Part shown: in pieces, positions 45,963 to 59,103 of the stretch
Position numbering within the stretch: the first letter of the stretch is position 1
Layout of the letters: each line of letters begins with the position of its first letter
Assembly: GCA_963723495.1 (NCBI GenBank)
Contig: CAVRQR010000015.1
Coordinates: forward strand, 310,001 to 374,000
DNA length: 64,000 bases
DNA from: Gp6-AA40 sp963723495
GTDB taxonomy: Bacteria; Acidobacteriota; Vicinamibacteria; Vicinamibacterales; UBA2999
Direction of reading: 5' to 3'
The notes under the pieces: generated by a model
Told to the model about the DNA's origin: nothing
Database searches by the model: none
Seen by the model: only the letters and a program-made list of their open reading frames with translations
Position numbers and translations under genes: made by a program

Positions 45963-46923
45963 TCAGATCCATTTGTTGAGCCGGAACAACACCAGCATGG
46001 CGCGCTGACTGCGGCCATGATGCCGCCGATCCACCAGAACTGCGCACCCGGCCCGCCCGGCAGGTGCGGCAGCTCGATGTTCATGCCCCACATGCCGGTC
46101 AGCACGGTGAGCGGCAGGAAGATCGTCGACATCACCGTCAGCACCTTCATGATCTGATTCAGGCGATTCGAGACGCTCGCCAGGTTCACCTCGAGCACGC
46201 CGTTCATCCGGTCCTGGAACAGGACCACTTCTTCGGTCAACCGAACGACGTGGTCGAACACGTCGCGAAACCGAAAGGCCATCTCATCGGAGATCATCGG
46301 GAACTCGCGCCGTGCCAGCCGGCCGATGGCATCGCGCTGCGGGATGAGCACGCGGCGCATCTGCGCCAGTTCCCGCTTCACCTTCATGACCTGACCAACC
46401 ATCTGCGTGCGGCCCGCCATCGCGCGTTCTTCCAACGTCTCAACGCGATCCTCGAGGGCTTCGGTCACCGGCCGGTAGTTGTCCACCATCAGATCGACGA
46501 TGCGGTGGCACAGCGAGACCGGCCCTTCGCTGAGCAGGTGCTCGTACTGACTGCACGCCGTCACGCAGCCGTTCGATGCTGCGCGACACCCGTCGTGCAC
46601 GGTGACCAGGAAGTTGCGTCCGAGGAAGAAGTCGATGTCGCGCGTCGAGAACCCGCGCTCCGAGTTCGCCTGGCTGTCGATGCCATGAAGCACGAGATAG
46701 AGATAGTTGGGATACTGCTCCACCTTCGGGAACTGGAGCGAGCTGCGTGCGTCCTCGACCGAGAGTGGATGGAAGTGGAAGACGTCGTTCAGCGCGGCGA
46801 ACTCGTCGTCGCTCGGGGCCGCCAGATCGACCCACAGCTTCGTCGCCGAGGACGGATCGAGCCAGGCCGGATCGATTCGATCCGCCTGTCTCGTCGCGCC
46901 GTTTTCGTGAACGTAGACCGAAA

Positions 46924-46927
<4 letters not shown>
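45963..46927 (-). CDS. corA: CorA-type magnesium/cobalt channel
   Basis: About 320 residues, probably starting with TTG 46927, which overlaps the ppdK stop (TTGA). N-terminal alpha/beta domain (LWVDLAAPSDDEFAAL, HPLSVEDARSS), a long helix, then TM1 with the GMN filter (LTVLTGMWGMNIELP) and TM2 (FWWIGGIMAAVSA). One base change in the last codons gives MLVLFRLNKWI and a stop at 45963, one base before the mutL ATG. Pentameric Mg2+ influx channel; second Mg2+ transporter of this operon besides MgtE. Confidence 0.9.
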
Positions 46928-49735
<2,808 letters not shown>

Positions 49736-49810
49736 TCGAACTTCGCTGCTGAACCCCGTGTTCTACGTCTACACGCGTCAGCGCGTCAGGTCTCAGCCTG
49801 CGCGTCACCA

Positions 49811-52014
49811 TCAGTCCGTCACGATCTCGGAAATGTCCGCAATGTCCAGGATCAACCCGCGCAGCGCCGCGACCAGCCCGAGCCGCGCCGCGCGCAGGCG
49901 CTCGTCTTCGGCCATGACGAGCACATCGTCGAAGAACTTCGCGACCGGCGGCTGCAGCGCCGCGATTCCGGTGAACGCATCGCGATAGTCGCCGCGCGAG
50001 GCCGCTGCACGGATGTCGCTCGCGCCGGCCTGCAGCGCCGAGACGAGCGCTCGCTCCGCCGGCTCCGTCAGCAGCGCCGTGTCCAGTGCCGCCGGCGCCG
50101 GCACACCTTTCGAGATGTTCTTCACCCGCTTGAGAAGCGTAGCAACACCAAGTAACGATTCCGAGCCGGACATCTGCGCCAGCGCCTCGAGCTTGCGCAG
50201 CGCCTCGAGCGGGCTGATGGCCGCCGGCCCGCCATGCGTTACGGCACGCACGCTGCGGATGTCGAAACCGCGTTGCTCGAGCAGGTACGACAGGCGGTCT
50301 CCCATGAACGACAGGAGCGCCGCCTCCGAATCGCCGAATCCGCCAAACGGCAGCGCCGCCTGTTCCAGTAGCCGCCCAAGCGGCAGGCGATTCTCGAGCC
50401 CGGCAAGGTCAGGCAGGTCCACGAGGATCTTCACGGCGCCCTGCGCCTGACGACGAAGGCCCAGCGGATCGCGCGAGCCGGTCGGCCGCTCACCCGCCCA
50501 GAACATCCCCACGACCGAATCGAGCTTGTCGGCGAGCGAGACGGCCGCCCACGTCACCGCGGCAGCCCCGAGCTGCTGCCGCGATCGGCGGCGCATCGGC
50601 CTCAACGCCGACCGGCAGGTAGTGGTAGTAGATCGCCTTCCAGATCTCCTCGGGCAGACCCTCTTCGCGAGCGTAGATTCCGCCCATCGTGCCCTGAAGC
50701 TCCGTGAGCTCCCGCACCATGTCGGTGGCCAGGTCCGCCTTGCAGAGTCGAGCCGCCTGCTCGGCGCGCGCCGCGGCGTCGGGGCGACCGAAGGCTTCCT
50801 CGGCGATCCACGCCGCGAGCGCCGCAATGCGATCGGCCTTCTCGCGATAGCTGCCGAGCTTCTTGTGAAAGAGGATCGTCGACAGCCGATCGATGCGCGA
50901 CTCGAGCGTCGCCTTGCGATCTTCGTCCCAGAAGAATCGCGCGTCACGAAGCCGGGCCGTCAGCACCCGCTCGGAGTTGCGGGCGATGATCTCGGGGCGC
51001 TCGGCCTGCATGTTGATCACGGCGAGAAACGCCGGCTTCAGCCGCCCTTCTTCGTCCACCACCGGGAAGTAATGCTGGTGATGAATCATCGTCGTCGTCA
51101 GCACTTCCTCGGGCAGCTTGAGGAACTCGACCGGGATATGTCCGGCGACGACGGACGGGTACTCGACGAGGTCGGGCACTTCCTGAAGCAGCGACGACTG
51201 CGACGCGACCAGCCCGCTGACCCGCGCGCCGAGCTTGCGGGCGTGGGTTTCGAGCTCGCGACGGATCCGCTGCTCGCGCTCGGCGCGATCGAGGATGACG
51301 AAGTTCTCGAGCAGGCGCGCCTGGTAGTCGTCGAACGTCTTGACCTTGATGGCGCGCCCGGCGCGGCCGCTCGTCGTCAGGAAACGATGTCCGTACGTGT
51401 TGGGGCCTGACCGGATGTCCTGCACCGTCGGCCCTGCGCCAGCTCGGTCCGGCGAATGACGAAGGGCACGACGCGGCCGCCATAGAGGAGCACGAGCCAG
51501 CGGATGGGTCGCGCGAACGGCAGATCGCCCTTTCCCGTCTTCGAGGTACGCATCCCAGCGCATCTGCTTCGGGAACGTCATGTCGCGCAGCAGGCCGGCC
51601 ATCAGATCGGCAAGCACGTCCACTGTCGCCTTCCCGCGCTGACGAACACGATAGGCGAGATACGTCCCCTTCGGGCGTCTCCTGCCGCTCCAGCGCCTCC
51701 ACTTCGACGCCGTATTTCTTCGCAAACCCGGTGGCGGCGGGCGTGGGCTGACCGTCAGGCTTGAACGCCGCGGACACCGGCGGACCGGTGACGAGCTCCT
51801 CGAAGTCGGTCTGACGCTCGGACAGCTTCGCCACGCGCGCGGTCAGCCGCCTGGGCGTGCTGTAGGTTTCGGCCGCCCCTTCACCAGTCAGCCTGAATTC
51901 CTTCAGGCGAGCGTCGAGGTGACGTCCGAGCTGCGCCGTCAGACCTGGCAGCCAGCTCGCGGGGATCTCCTCGCAGCCGATCTCGATGAGCAGCTCGCGA
52001 TCGAGTCCCGTCAC
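49811..52014 (-). CDS. glyS: Glycyl-tRNA synthetase beta subunit (frameshifted here)
   Basis: GTG 52014 (overlapping the likely glyQ stop as GTGA) gives MTGLDRELLIEIGCEEIPAS. The frame changes at CCCC 51666-51669 on the plus strand (one G too many in the coding strand): TPEG then continues TYLAYRVRQRGKATVDVL. More changes near 51430 and 50590 join DYQARLLENFVILD, MIHHQHYFPVVDEEG, RKATLESRIDRLSTILFHKK and the HD-like/anticodon-binding end, FFDDVLVMAEDERLRAARL. All beta-subunit blocks are present. Essential for alpha2beta2 GlyRS, so the frameshifts are almost surely errors. Confidence 0.9.
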
Positions 52015-52900
52015 AGCGCCCTCCGACGCATTTCTTCTCTTCAGGCCCGACATACGCCTTGGCGATGCGAATCGCGAGCTGACGCACCCGGAGGATGTAG
52101 GCCGTGCGTTCGGTCACGCCAATGCTTCCGCTCGAGTCGAGGATGTTGAACAGGTGCGAGCACTTCAAACAGTGTTCGAGCGCCGGCCACACGAGACCAG
52201 ACGCCAGCAGCTTTTCTGCGAAGGCGAAGTTCCTGTCGAAGAGGTCGCGGTGAACGGCCGCGAACTCCTCGGCCGGCATGTCCACGTGGCCGAATGCGTA
52301 CTTCGACTGCTCGATCTCCTCCTGCAGCCGGACCTCCGCGTATTTGACGCCGCCGCCCCACTCGAGATCGAAGACGTTGTCCACGCGCTGAAGGAACATG
52401 GCGATGCGCTCGAGCCCATACGTGATCTCGCAGGAGATCGGAGCGAGGTCCATCCCGCCGACCTGCTGGAAGTACGTGAACTGCGTGATCTCGAGCCCGT
52501 CGAGCAGCACCTGCCACCCGATGCCCCATGCGCCGAGCGTCGGCGATTCCCAGTTGTCCTCCTCGAACCGGATGTCGTGCTGACGCGGGTTGATCCCGCA
52601 GGCTTCGAGGCTATCGAGATAGAGCTGCTGCACTTCGTCGGGCGACGGCTTCAGGATGACCTGATACTGATGGTGCTTGAACAACCGATTCGGGTTCTGT
52701 CCGAACCGGCCGTCATCAGGACGACGCGAGGGCTGGACGTAGGCCACGCTCCACGGCTTCGGCCCGAGCACGCGAAACAGCGTTTCCGGATGCGAGGTTC
52801 CGGCTCCGACTTCGAGATCGAGCGGTTGCTGCAGCAGGCATCCGTGAGACGCCCAGAACGCCGACAGCTTGAGAATGAGATCTTGAAGGGTCACGCTCAA
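52011..52900 (-). CDS. glyQ: Glycyl-tRNA synthetase alpha subunit
   Basis: About 295 residues, start TTG 52900 or GTG 52894. Class II core typical of GlyQ: FWASHGCLLQQPLDLEVGAG, YVQPSRRPDDGRFGQNPNR, HHQYQVILKPSPD, FEEDNWESPTLGAWGIGWQV, EITQFTYFQQVGG and ITYGLERIAMFLQ. The last codons run on in frame into glyS; one base change at AAGAAGAAA (about 52030) would end it with a TGA overlapping the glyS GTG. Charges tRNA-Gly together with GlyS. Six bases after recO. Confidence 0.94.
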
Positions 52901-52905
52901 CTCGT

Positions 52906-53556
52906 TCAGGCGTGACGACGAAGGTCGCGAAGCACGCGGTCCGATTTCAACGTTTTCTCCAGATGCATCGTGATGAGCGTCCGATGCACGTTCTCCAACT
53001 CTCTCAACGCCCGAGGATCGACTGGCACCGAAGCCACCTGCTGGGGCGGCACCGTGCGCGACCCCGCGAGAAATGCTATCGCCGCGGCCGACAGGCCCGA
53101 ATGCGATTCCGGATACAGGCCCTGCAACCGCAGGAGCCAGTACTCGAAATACCGCGCCAGCGGTTCAACCGGAGCACCAGCCGAAAGCGCGTCCAGCATC
53201 GACGCTCCCAGCCGATAGAGCCGGTCGTCGGCGTCCGCCTCCTGCGCCCACTCATCGAGCAGCTCGGCAAAATAGCTGACATATCCGAGGGCGTCCGGAC
53301 TGCCGAGCGTCAAAGGCGATCGAAACGTTTCCGCGTAGTTCAGACCTACCAGTTCCCGCCGCTCCTTCTCGAAATAGGCAACCCTGACCTCGGTCATCGG
53401 CTCGAGCGCCCCCGTGAACGACGAACGTGGCCGGCGGGCGCCCTTGGCCACACCACGCTTCTTGCCCCGATCCCGCGTCAGGAAGACGACAATCCTGTCA
53501 GCTTCACCGAGCTTGTAGGTGCGGAGTATCAGCGCCTCGGCGGTGTAAAGCGGCAC
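52906..53556 (-). CDS. recO: DNA repair protein RecO
   Basis: 216 residues. N-terminal OB fold: EALILRTYKLGEADRIVVFLT and KKRGVAKGARRPRSSFTGAL, then EPMTEVRVAYFEKERRELV and the helical domain (YVSYFAELLDEWAQEADADD). There is no Cys at all, so the four-Cys zinc site seen in some RecO proteins is missing and the protein is somewhat short. RecO loads RecA with RecR on SSB-coated DNA. Between mgtE (24 nt) and glyQ (6 nt), the usual era-recO-glyQ order apart from the inserted mgtE. Confidence 0.92.
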   Translation of the reverse strand: MPLYTAEALILRTYKLGEADRIVVFLTRDRGKKRGVAKGARRPRSSFTGALEPMTEVRVAYFEKERRELVGLNYAETFRSPLTLGSPDALGYVSYFAELLDEWAQEADADDRLYRLGASMLDALSAGAPVEPLARYFEYWLLRLQGLYPESHSGLSAAAIAFLAGSRTVPPQQVASVPVDPRALRELENVHRTLITMHLEKTLKSDRVLRDLRRHA

Positions 53557-53580
53557 GAATACGCACTATTTTATGCCGTC

Positions 53581-54946
53581 TCACACCAGATAACGCGCGA
53601 ACACCGTCGCCAGGCCCAGAAACGAGAAGAAACCGAACATATCGGTCATCGTCGTGATGAACACCGACGAGGCCAGCGCCGGATCGACGTTGGCGGCCCG
53701 CAACCCGAGCGGCACCAGCGTGCCGGCGGCGGCGGCGACGAACATGTTGATGATCATCGCCAGTCCAAGCACCAGCCCGAGCGTCGGGGTTTCCGCGCAC
53801 CATCCACACCACTACCGCCGCCGTGGCACCGAGCACGACACCATTGCCGAGGCCGACGAGCACCTCTTTGAGCAGCGCCTTCCTCGAATTGCTCCACGAC
53901 AGCTCACCTAGCGCAATGCCCCGAACGATGACCGTCAACGTCTGCGTGCCGGCGTTTCCGCCCATACCGGCCACGATGGGCATGAAGACGGCGAGCACGG
54001 GAAACAGATCGATCGTGCCCTCGAACAGCCCCACGACGGCGGCGGCGAGGAACGCCGTGACCAGGTTGATGCCGAGCCATGGCAGCCGTTTGCGAAGCGA
54101 TTCGGCTGCCGGCGTGAACGCCCGCTCATCGCCGGCGACGCCGGCCAGCCGGTAGATGTCCTCGGTGGCCTCGTCCTTGATGACGTCGATGACGTCATCG
54201 ACGGTGATGATCCCGACGAGTTTGTTCTCCGCATCGACCACCGGAATCGCCAGCAGGTTGTAGGCGGCGACCTGCCGCGCCACCTCTTCCTGATCCATGT
54301 CGACGCGGGCGCTGATGATGTCCGCCGTCATGATGCGCTTGAGCGGCGTCTCCGGCGACACGAGCAGCAGCCGGCGCAGCGAGACGACACCCACAAGATG
54401 GCGGCGCTCGTCGACGACGTAGAGATAGAAGACCATCTCGACGTCGCGCGCGCTCTGAATCTCGGTGATCGCTTCACCGACCGTTATGTCTTCGCTCAGT
54501 GCGAAGACATTCGGGTTCATGATGCGGCCGGCCGTCCGCTCTGCGTACTCGAGCAGGTTCTCGACGACGCCCGACTCCTTCGGGCGCATCAGGTGGAGAA
54601 CCGCCGCGGACAATTCTTCCGGCAGGTAATCAATCAGCGCGGCAGCATCGTCGGAGGGGATGTCCTGTGCGAGCTTGGCGATCTCCTCGGCGGGGCGGGT
54701 GGCCAGGAGCGCGGCACCAGCTTCCGGCCCGAGCTCGGAGACCGCCTCCATCGCCAGCCGGCCGTTGCGATCGGCCAGCACGGTGAAGGTCGCCTCGCGT
54801 TCCTTGTCCTGAAGCTCGGTGAAGATCTGCGCGAGATCGGCCGGGTGCTGCTTCTGGAGCAGATTCAAAAGGTTCGCAGTCGCACCAATGCGCAGCAGTC
54901 GTCTGACCGAGTCGAGAACGAGATCAATTCTGCGCTGCGCCGCCAT
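53581..54946 (-). CDS. mgtE: MgtE-family magnesium transporter
   Basis: About 455 residues. N-domain superhelix (LLNLLQKQHPADLAQIFTEL, IDYLPEELSAAVLHLM), two CBS domains (AGRIMNPNVFALSEDITV, IMTADIISARVDMDQEE, LVGIITVDDVIDVI), then the membrane part (RLPWLGINLVTAFLAAAVV, VFMPIVAGMGGNAGTQTLTV with the signature PxxxGxGGNxGxQ). Near 53785 one frame change restores the last helices (MIINMFVAAAAGTLVP, TMTDMFGFFSFLGLATVFA) to the stop at 53581. Mg2+-gated Mg2+ channel. Confidence 0.92.
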
Positions 54947-54991
54947 CTGCGAGTCCGCTCACATCCACAAAATCCTTAATCTACCACGCGG

Positions 54992-55540
54992 TCACGACAT
55001 CGAGTCAGCCAGAGTATCGAGCTTCAGCACGGTGTTCCAGTTCCGCGCCGTCCCTCGCGTCTCGAGCTGCTTCTCGATCAGCGCCGCAGTAAGACGCGAA
55101 CGTCCTATGCCGTCTGGGTAGACGATGTAGGCGCAGCGGCCGTCGGCCCGGACGATCTCCCGCCCCTGGATCGCGCCCTGCAGCGCCGTCACGCTCGCCG
55201 GCTGCGGCGCGGCCTTGAGCGGCATGACAAGCAGATGACTCGGATCCTGCTTCGCCTCACGCGGGAACGGGTTGGCCGCTATGAGCGCCTTCCACTCGTT
55301 GTCGGAGCGGACGAGAACATCGGTGGCCAGGCTGAGTCGTTTTGAGAGCGCACCTTCGATCAGCTGCTCCAGGGCAGTGGCCGAACGCACGTCGCTCGCG
55401 AAGACGACGTTGCCGCTCTGCAACAGCGTCTGCACGTCCCGCGCACCGAGACCCGTCAGGAGGTCGCGCAGGTCGGACATCGCGATCTTGTTGTGCGCAC
55501 CGAGGTTCACGGCTCGGAGCAGGCCAATACAGGTCGTCAT
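54992..55540 (-). CDS. DUF1697 family protein
   Basis: 182 residues from ATG 55540 (MTTCIGLLRAVNLGAHNKIA). The N-terminus IGLLRAVNLGAHNKIAMSDL and VQTLLQSGNVVFASD are the DUF1697 signature (RGINVGGxxxxxMxxL, TYIxSGNVVF), and DPSHLLVMPL, YIVYPDGIGRSRL complete it. Compact alpha/beta protein of unknown function. Minus strand, 45 nt before mgtE, perhaps the first gene of that part of the run. Confidence 0.88.
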   Translation of the reverse strand: MTTCIGLLRAVNLGAHNKIAMSDLRDLLTGLGARDVQTLLQSGNVVFASDVRSATALEQLIEGALSKRLSLATDVLVRSDNEWKALIAANPFPREAKQDPSHLLVMPLKAAPQPASVTALQGAIQGREIVRADGRCAYIVYPDGIGRSRLTAALIEKQLETRGTARNWNTVLKLDTLADSMS

Positions 55541-55688
55541 CAATCTTCCCGTCTGCAGTCTACTGCCTCGACGCTCGCATGCGGCTGAATCGCGGCGCCC
55601 TCCTCACGCTCAATTACGGTTCTCTCTTTTCCGTTGCGGTTGTGTGAGCGCCGGGGCGGTGCATCCGCAAAAACCTTCGGAAACTCGC

Positions 55689-55703
55689 TGGCATACCGGC
55701 TGC
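55689..55703 (+). promoter_or_regulatory. Sigma-54-like element before the receiver/PilZ gene
   Basis: TGGCATACCGGCTGC: TGGCA and CTGC at sigma-54 spacing (one mismatch in the -12 box). The -12 C is 13 bases before the GTG at 55716. Weaker than the elements at 40-44 kb. Confidence 0.35.
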
Positions 55704-55715
55704 ACTCTCGGGCGC

Positions 55716-56379
55716 GTGCTCGCCCGTCCCCGCGTCATCGTTTCGCTTTCAGATCCGGTGGAAGGGGAAGCCGTCGCAGACTGGCTGCGAGCCGACGGAT
55801 TTCGAACCAGTGCTGCGTTCCACGGCCCAGGCGGCGGCCGCCGAGATGCTCTTGCCCTTCGCGCTCCTCATCGCCGACGTGTCGCATCGGCGCCTGTTGG
55901 TGGAGCATCGCGGCCGCAATCCCCGAACGCCCACGATCCTGATTGGCAACGCCGCCACCGCGTCGCAGGGTGACGCCCTTCAAACGATGTACCTCAGTCG
56001 CCCGGTCGACCGCGCAATGCTCACGTGCTTTGTCGCGATGGCCATTCTGGATCCCAGGCCAGTTCGCCGATCGCTTCGTAAGACCGTCGACCGGTTCGAC
56101 GCCGTGGCCGACGGTGCTCCGGCGCACATCGTCGACGTCAGCCTCGAAGGGCTGCGCCTGGAGATGGCGCGCGACCGCCGCTCGCCTCTGCCTCCCTACT
56201 TCACAATCCGGGTTCCGATCGTTGGCGTGACCATGGTCGTCCAGAGAATGTGGACCCAGTCGTCGTCACGCCCGGATGCGACGATCTGGTACGGTGGGGC
56301 GCTGTCTCAGAATCGCGTGAGCGTCCAACAGGCGTGGCGGGCATTCGTGGATAACGTCCCGGTTGTGACCTACCCGTAG
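55716..56379 (+). CDS. Degenerate receiver-PilZ protein (frameshifted here)
   Basis: GTG 55716 starts RPRVIVSLSDPVEGEAVADW; near 55800 a frame change continues EPVLRSTAQAAAAEML. The first 115 residues look like a response-regulator receiver: SLSD (acidic pocket), LLIADVSHRR (phospho-acceptor-like Asp), and YLSRPVD where receivers have Lys-Pro, so the key Lys is Arg. Then a PilZ domain: PVRRSLRKTVDRFD..AHIVDVSLEGLRLEMA (D-x-S-x-x-G box) and YFTIRVPIVGVTMVVQRMW. Only plus-strand gene in the 44-64 kb run, so probably inserted. Likely a c-di-GMP effector; no kinase nearby. Confidence 0.7.
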
Positions 56380-56405
56380 GCGGCGTTCGAGGCGCCAAGC
56401 GACAG

Positions 56406-57323
56406 CTACTGGTTTCCCCTGTTCTGCAGGTTGATCTCGTCGAGCATCCGCTCGTCGTTCCGCCACTCTGACTTGACCTTCACGTGCAGGTCGAGGAACA
56501 CACGTGATTCGAAGTGCGCCTCGAGCCCGATGCGCGCCGCGGTGCCGATCTGCTTGATCATGTCGCCGCCCTTGCCGACCACAATCGCTTTCTGCGACTC
56601 GCGCTCGACCAGGATCGTGCAATAGAGCTTCAGCAGCGAGTCCTCGCTCTCATCGAAGCGATCGACGACGACGGCCGTGGAGAACGGCAACTCGTCGCGG
56701 GTGAACTCCAGCACCTGCTCGCGAACGATCTCCGAGACAAAGAATCGCTCGGTCTGATCCGTCAGGTAGTCTGGCGGATACAGCGGCTCTCCTTCGGGGA
56801 GGTATTGGAGGAAGAGTTGCTCGAGCGTGTCGATGTTGGTCCCGTCCACGGCCGATACAGGCACGATCTCAGCGAACGGATACGCGCGGCGATAATGGTC
56901 GATGAGCGGCAGCAGCCTGGATTTCGCGATCGCGTCGACCTTACTGAGCACCAGAAGCACCGGCGCCTTGACCTCCTTCAGGACGTCGACCAGGTATCGG
57001 TCACCGGGACCCGGTTTCGCTGATGCATCGACGACGAGCGCAAGCACATCGACCTCGCGCATCGCCTCGAGCGCGACGTCGACCATTCGCACGTTCATTC
57101 GATGGGTGGGCTTGTGGACGCCGGGCGTGTCCACGAACACGACCTGACCGCCAGGTGCGTCCCCCGATAGCGAAGGCGGGTAGTTCTTCACGCCGACGAC
57201 GCGCGTCCGCGTGGTCTGCGGTTTGTCCGAGACGATGGCGAGCTTCTGGCCGACGATGCGATTGAGCAGCGTGGACTTGCCGGCATTTGGGCGGCCGATG
57301 AACGAGACGAAGCCGGCTTTCAC
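56406..57323 (-). CDS. era: GTPase Era
   Basis: 305 residues from GTG 57323 (MKAGFVSFIGRPNAGKSTLL). G1 GRPNAGKST, G2 TTRTR, G3 DTPG (VDTPGVHKPTHRMN), G4 SKVD, then the C-terminal KH domain (LYCTILVERESQKAIVVGKGGDMIKQIG, ARIGLEAHFESRVFLDLHVKV). Upstream in-frame codons (MDVGSWALS) fall inside a heptad-repeat gap and are not conserved. Era binds the 3' end of 16S rRNA for 30S maturation. Downstream of corC and ybeY in the conserved cluster. Confidence 0.96.
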   Translation of the reverse strand: MKAGFVSFIGRPNAGKSTLLNRIVGQKLAIVSDKPQTTRTRVVGVKNYPPSLSGDAPGGQVVFVDTPGVHKPTHRMNVRMVDVALEAMREVDVLALVVDASAKPGPGDRYLVDVLKEVKAPVLLVLSKVDAIAKSRLLPLIDHYRRAYPFAEIVPVSAVDGTNIDTLEQLFLQYLPEGEPLYPPDYLTDQTERFFVSEIVREQVLEFTRDELPFSTAVVVDRFDESEDSLLKLYCTILVERESQKAIVVGKGGDMIKQIGTAARIGLEAHFESRVFLDLHVKVKSEWRNDERMLDEINLQNRGNQ

Positions 57324-57329
57324 GGACAA

Positions 57330-57384
57330 CGCCCAACTCCCAACGTCCAACTCCCAATTTGGAATTGGGAGGTGGAGTTTGGGG
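57330..57384. repeat. 7-bp tandem repeat with inverted continuation
   Basis: Rows of seven: cgcccaa, ctcccaa, cgtccaa, ctcccaa, tttggaa, ttgggag, gtggagt, ttggggg. The first four are CTCCCAA-like; ttgggag is its reverse complement, so a hairpin (CTCCCAA-tttggaa-TTGGGAG) can form. Between corC and era. Confidence 0.7.
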
Positions 57385-57385
57385 G

Positions 57386-58612
57386 TTATTCGGCGGTCGC
57401 AGTTGCATCTTTACGTCGCCGCGCCCTGATCTTGGTGACTCGACGGCGTTCGACCTCGAGTACCTCGAACGAGAGCCCGTCGATATCGACGACTTCACCC
57501 ACGTACGGCATGCGGCCCAGCGACGAGAGCAGGTATCCGCCGACGGTCTCGAACCCTTCGCGCTCGATCTCCACGCCAAGGCGATCGCGCACCTCGTCGA
57601 CGCTGACCTTTCCGCTGAACACGAACACCCCGTCGCCTTCGTCGATGACCGTTTCGCTCTCGACATCGTACTCATCGCGGATCTCACCAACGATCTCCTC
57701 GAGCAGATCCTCGACGGTAACGAGCCCGCCGGTTCCGCCGTACTCGTCGACGACAATCGCCATCTGCGCCTGACGGCGCTGCATCTCCTTGAGCAGCTCC
57801 GATACCCGCTTGCTCTCCGGCACGAAGTACGCCGGACGCATCATGGTGGTCAACGGCGGTTCGGCCGTCGGCGGCAACGCGACCAGGTCCTTGACGAACA
57901 CAATCCCGAGGATGTTGTCGAGATTGTCGCCGTAGACCGGCATGCGCGAGTACTGCTCCTCGCGGAACAGCGTGCGGAGGTCCTGAATCGTCGCGTCCGC
58001 ACGGATCGCCACGATGTCCGGTCGCGGCGTCATGACTTCACGAACGACGGTCTCGGTGAAGTCGACGATCGACTGCAGGAGCTCGCGTCCTTCCTCCTGT
58101 GAAATCGTTCCTTCTTCCTGCTCGCCTTCCTTCGCCGGAGCCTGCTGCGCGGCGTCTGTCGCTCCGTTGGGAACCTCGCGACGCACACCGATCACCTGCA
58201 GGATCGTAGCCGTCACCGGCGTCAGGAGCTGGGCGATGGGATGAAACACCGGCAGCAGGACGTCGAGTACGGCCTCGGGGTCACGTCGCACGATGAGCAT
58301 CGGCAGCACGTGCTCGCAGACCACGACGAACGCGACCAGCGACACAATGAACGTCGTCACCGAAAGACTGTCGTGGATGTCGCTCAGTCGCGCGATCAAC
58401 GCTCCCGCCAGCACGGTGCACACGCCAATGAGCAACCGAACCGGGACAAACAGCTGCAGCGGGTCGTCGAGGTAGTGCCCCAGGCGATCGTCGCGGCCGC
58501 CACGTTCGGCCATCAGCCGTAGCGACAGCCGCATGAGCGCACTGAAAGCGGCCTGCACCACGCCAAGAAATACTGTCGCGCAGCCGAGGAGGAACAGCGC
58601 AAGTGGAGTCAT
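57386..58612 (-). CDS. CorC/HlyC-family CNNM-CBS protein
   Basis: 408 residues: DUF21/CNNM membrane domain with about four helices (LALFLLGCATVFLGVVQAAF, LLIGVCTVLAGALIARL, FIVSLVAFVVVCEHVLPML), an acidic linker, two CBS domains (REVMTPRPDIVAIRADATI, YSRMPVYGDNLDNILGIVFV, MAIVVDEYGGTGGLVTVEDL) and a CorC_HlyC C-terminal domain (VFVFSGKVSVDEV, VGGYLLSSLGRMP). Members act in Mg2+/Co2+ efflux or ribosome-linked ion homeostasis. ATG 58612 overlaps the ybeY stop (ATGA). Confidence 0.92.
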   Translation of the reverse strand: MTPLALFLLGCATVFLGVVQAAFSALMRLSLRLMAERGGRDDRLGHYLDDPLQLFVPVRLLIGVCTVLAGALIARLSDIHDSLSVTTFIVSLVAFVVVCEHVLPMLIVRRDPEAVLDVLLPVFHPIAQLLTPVTATILQVIGVRREVPNGATDAAQQAPAKEGEQEEGTISQEEGRELLQSIVDFTETVVREVMTPRPDIVAIRADATIQDLRTLFREEQYSRMPVYGDNLDNILGIVFVKDLVALPPTAEPPLTTMMRPAYFVPESKRVSELLKEMQRRQAQMAIVVDEYGGTGGLVTVEDLLEEIVGEIRDEYDVESETVIDEGDGVFVFSGKVSVDEVRDRLGVEIEREGFETVGGYLLSSLGRMPYVGEVVDIDGLSFEVLEVERRRVTKIRARRRKDATATAE

Positions 58613-59103
58613 CTCCGACCCCGCTCGATCAGACCTTCGCGCAAGCCACCCTTCCGGCGCAGTCGACGCTCAACCCGGGCCATCCGGCCGTCATCGTGCT
58701 CGTGATCATAGCCAAGAAGGTGCAGCAGGCCGTGCAAGGCCAACACCCGCAATTCGACCTGGACCGGGTGGCCCGCCTGCCGGGCCTGACGCCGCGCAAC
58801 TCCGCTCGCTATCACGACTTCGCCGAGGAAACCGGGCTCCTCGGCCGCGAACGACAGCACGTCCGTTGGGACGTCCTTTGCGCGGTATCTTGCGTTGAGC
58901 TGCCGCACACGCGCGTCGGAAGTCAGTGCCACGACCACCGCACCCCGGGCACCCCTCGGGGCCGTCGCCTGCAGCCAGCGGCCAAGACCGGGTGCGCGAA
59001 GGCGACCCGCGCTGACGACTTCCACCGACAGCGCCGCCGGCCTCTCGGCCGGCATGCGTTTGGAAGGGCGGTCGGCGCCCGACCCGCCGCTACGAGCGCC
59101 CAT
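58609..59103 (-). CDS. ybeY: Endoribonuclease YbeY
   Basis: 164 residues from ATG 59103. ARYRAKDVPTDVLSFAAEE and the metal-binding HGLLHLLGYDHEHDD (H-x3-H-x5-H) near residue 128 are diagnostic. A short Gly/Arg-rich N-terminal extension precedes the usual start. YbeY processes the 3' end of 16S rRNA and takes part in 70S quality control. It overlaps phoH by 14 nt and corC by 4 nt, so the three are translationally coupled. Confidence 0.94.
   Translation of the reverse strand: MGARSGGSGADRPSKRMPAERPAALSVEVVSAGRLRAPGLGRWLQATAPRGARGAVVVALTSDARVRQLNARYRAKDVPTDVLSFAAEEPGFLGEVVIASGVARRQARQAGHPVQVELRVLALHGLLHLLGYDHEHDDGRMARVERRLRRKGGLREGLIERGRR

Noticed and set aside
49811..52014. Programmed frameshifting in glyS or ppdK
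   Set aside because: Shift sites are ordinary homopolymers without slippery-plus-pseudoknot context, and many unrelated genes show the same problem.
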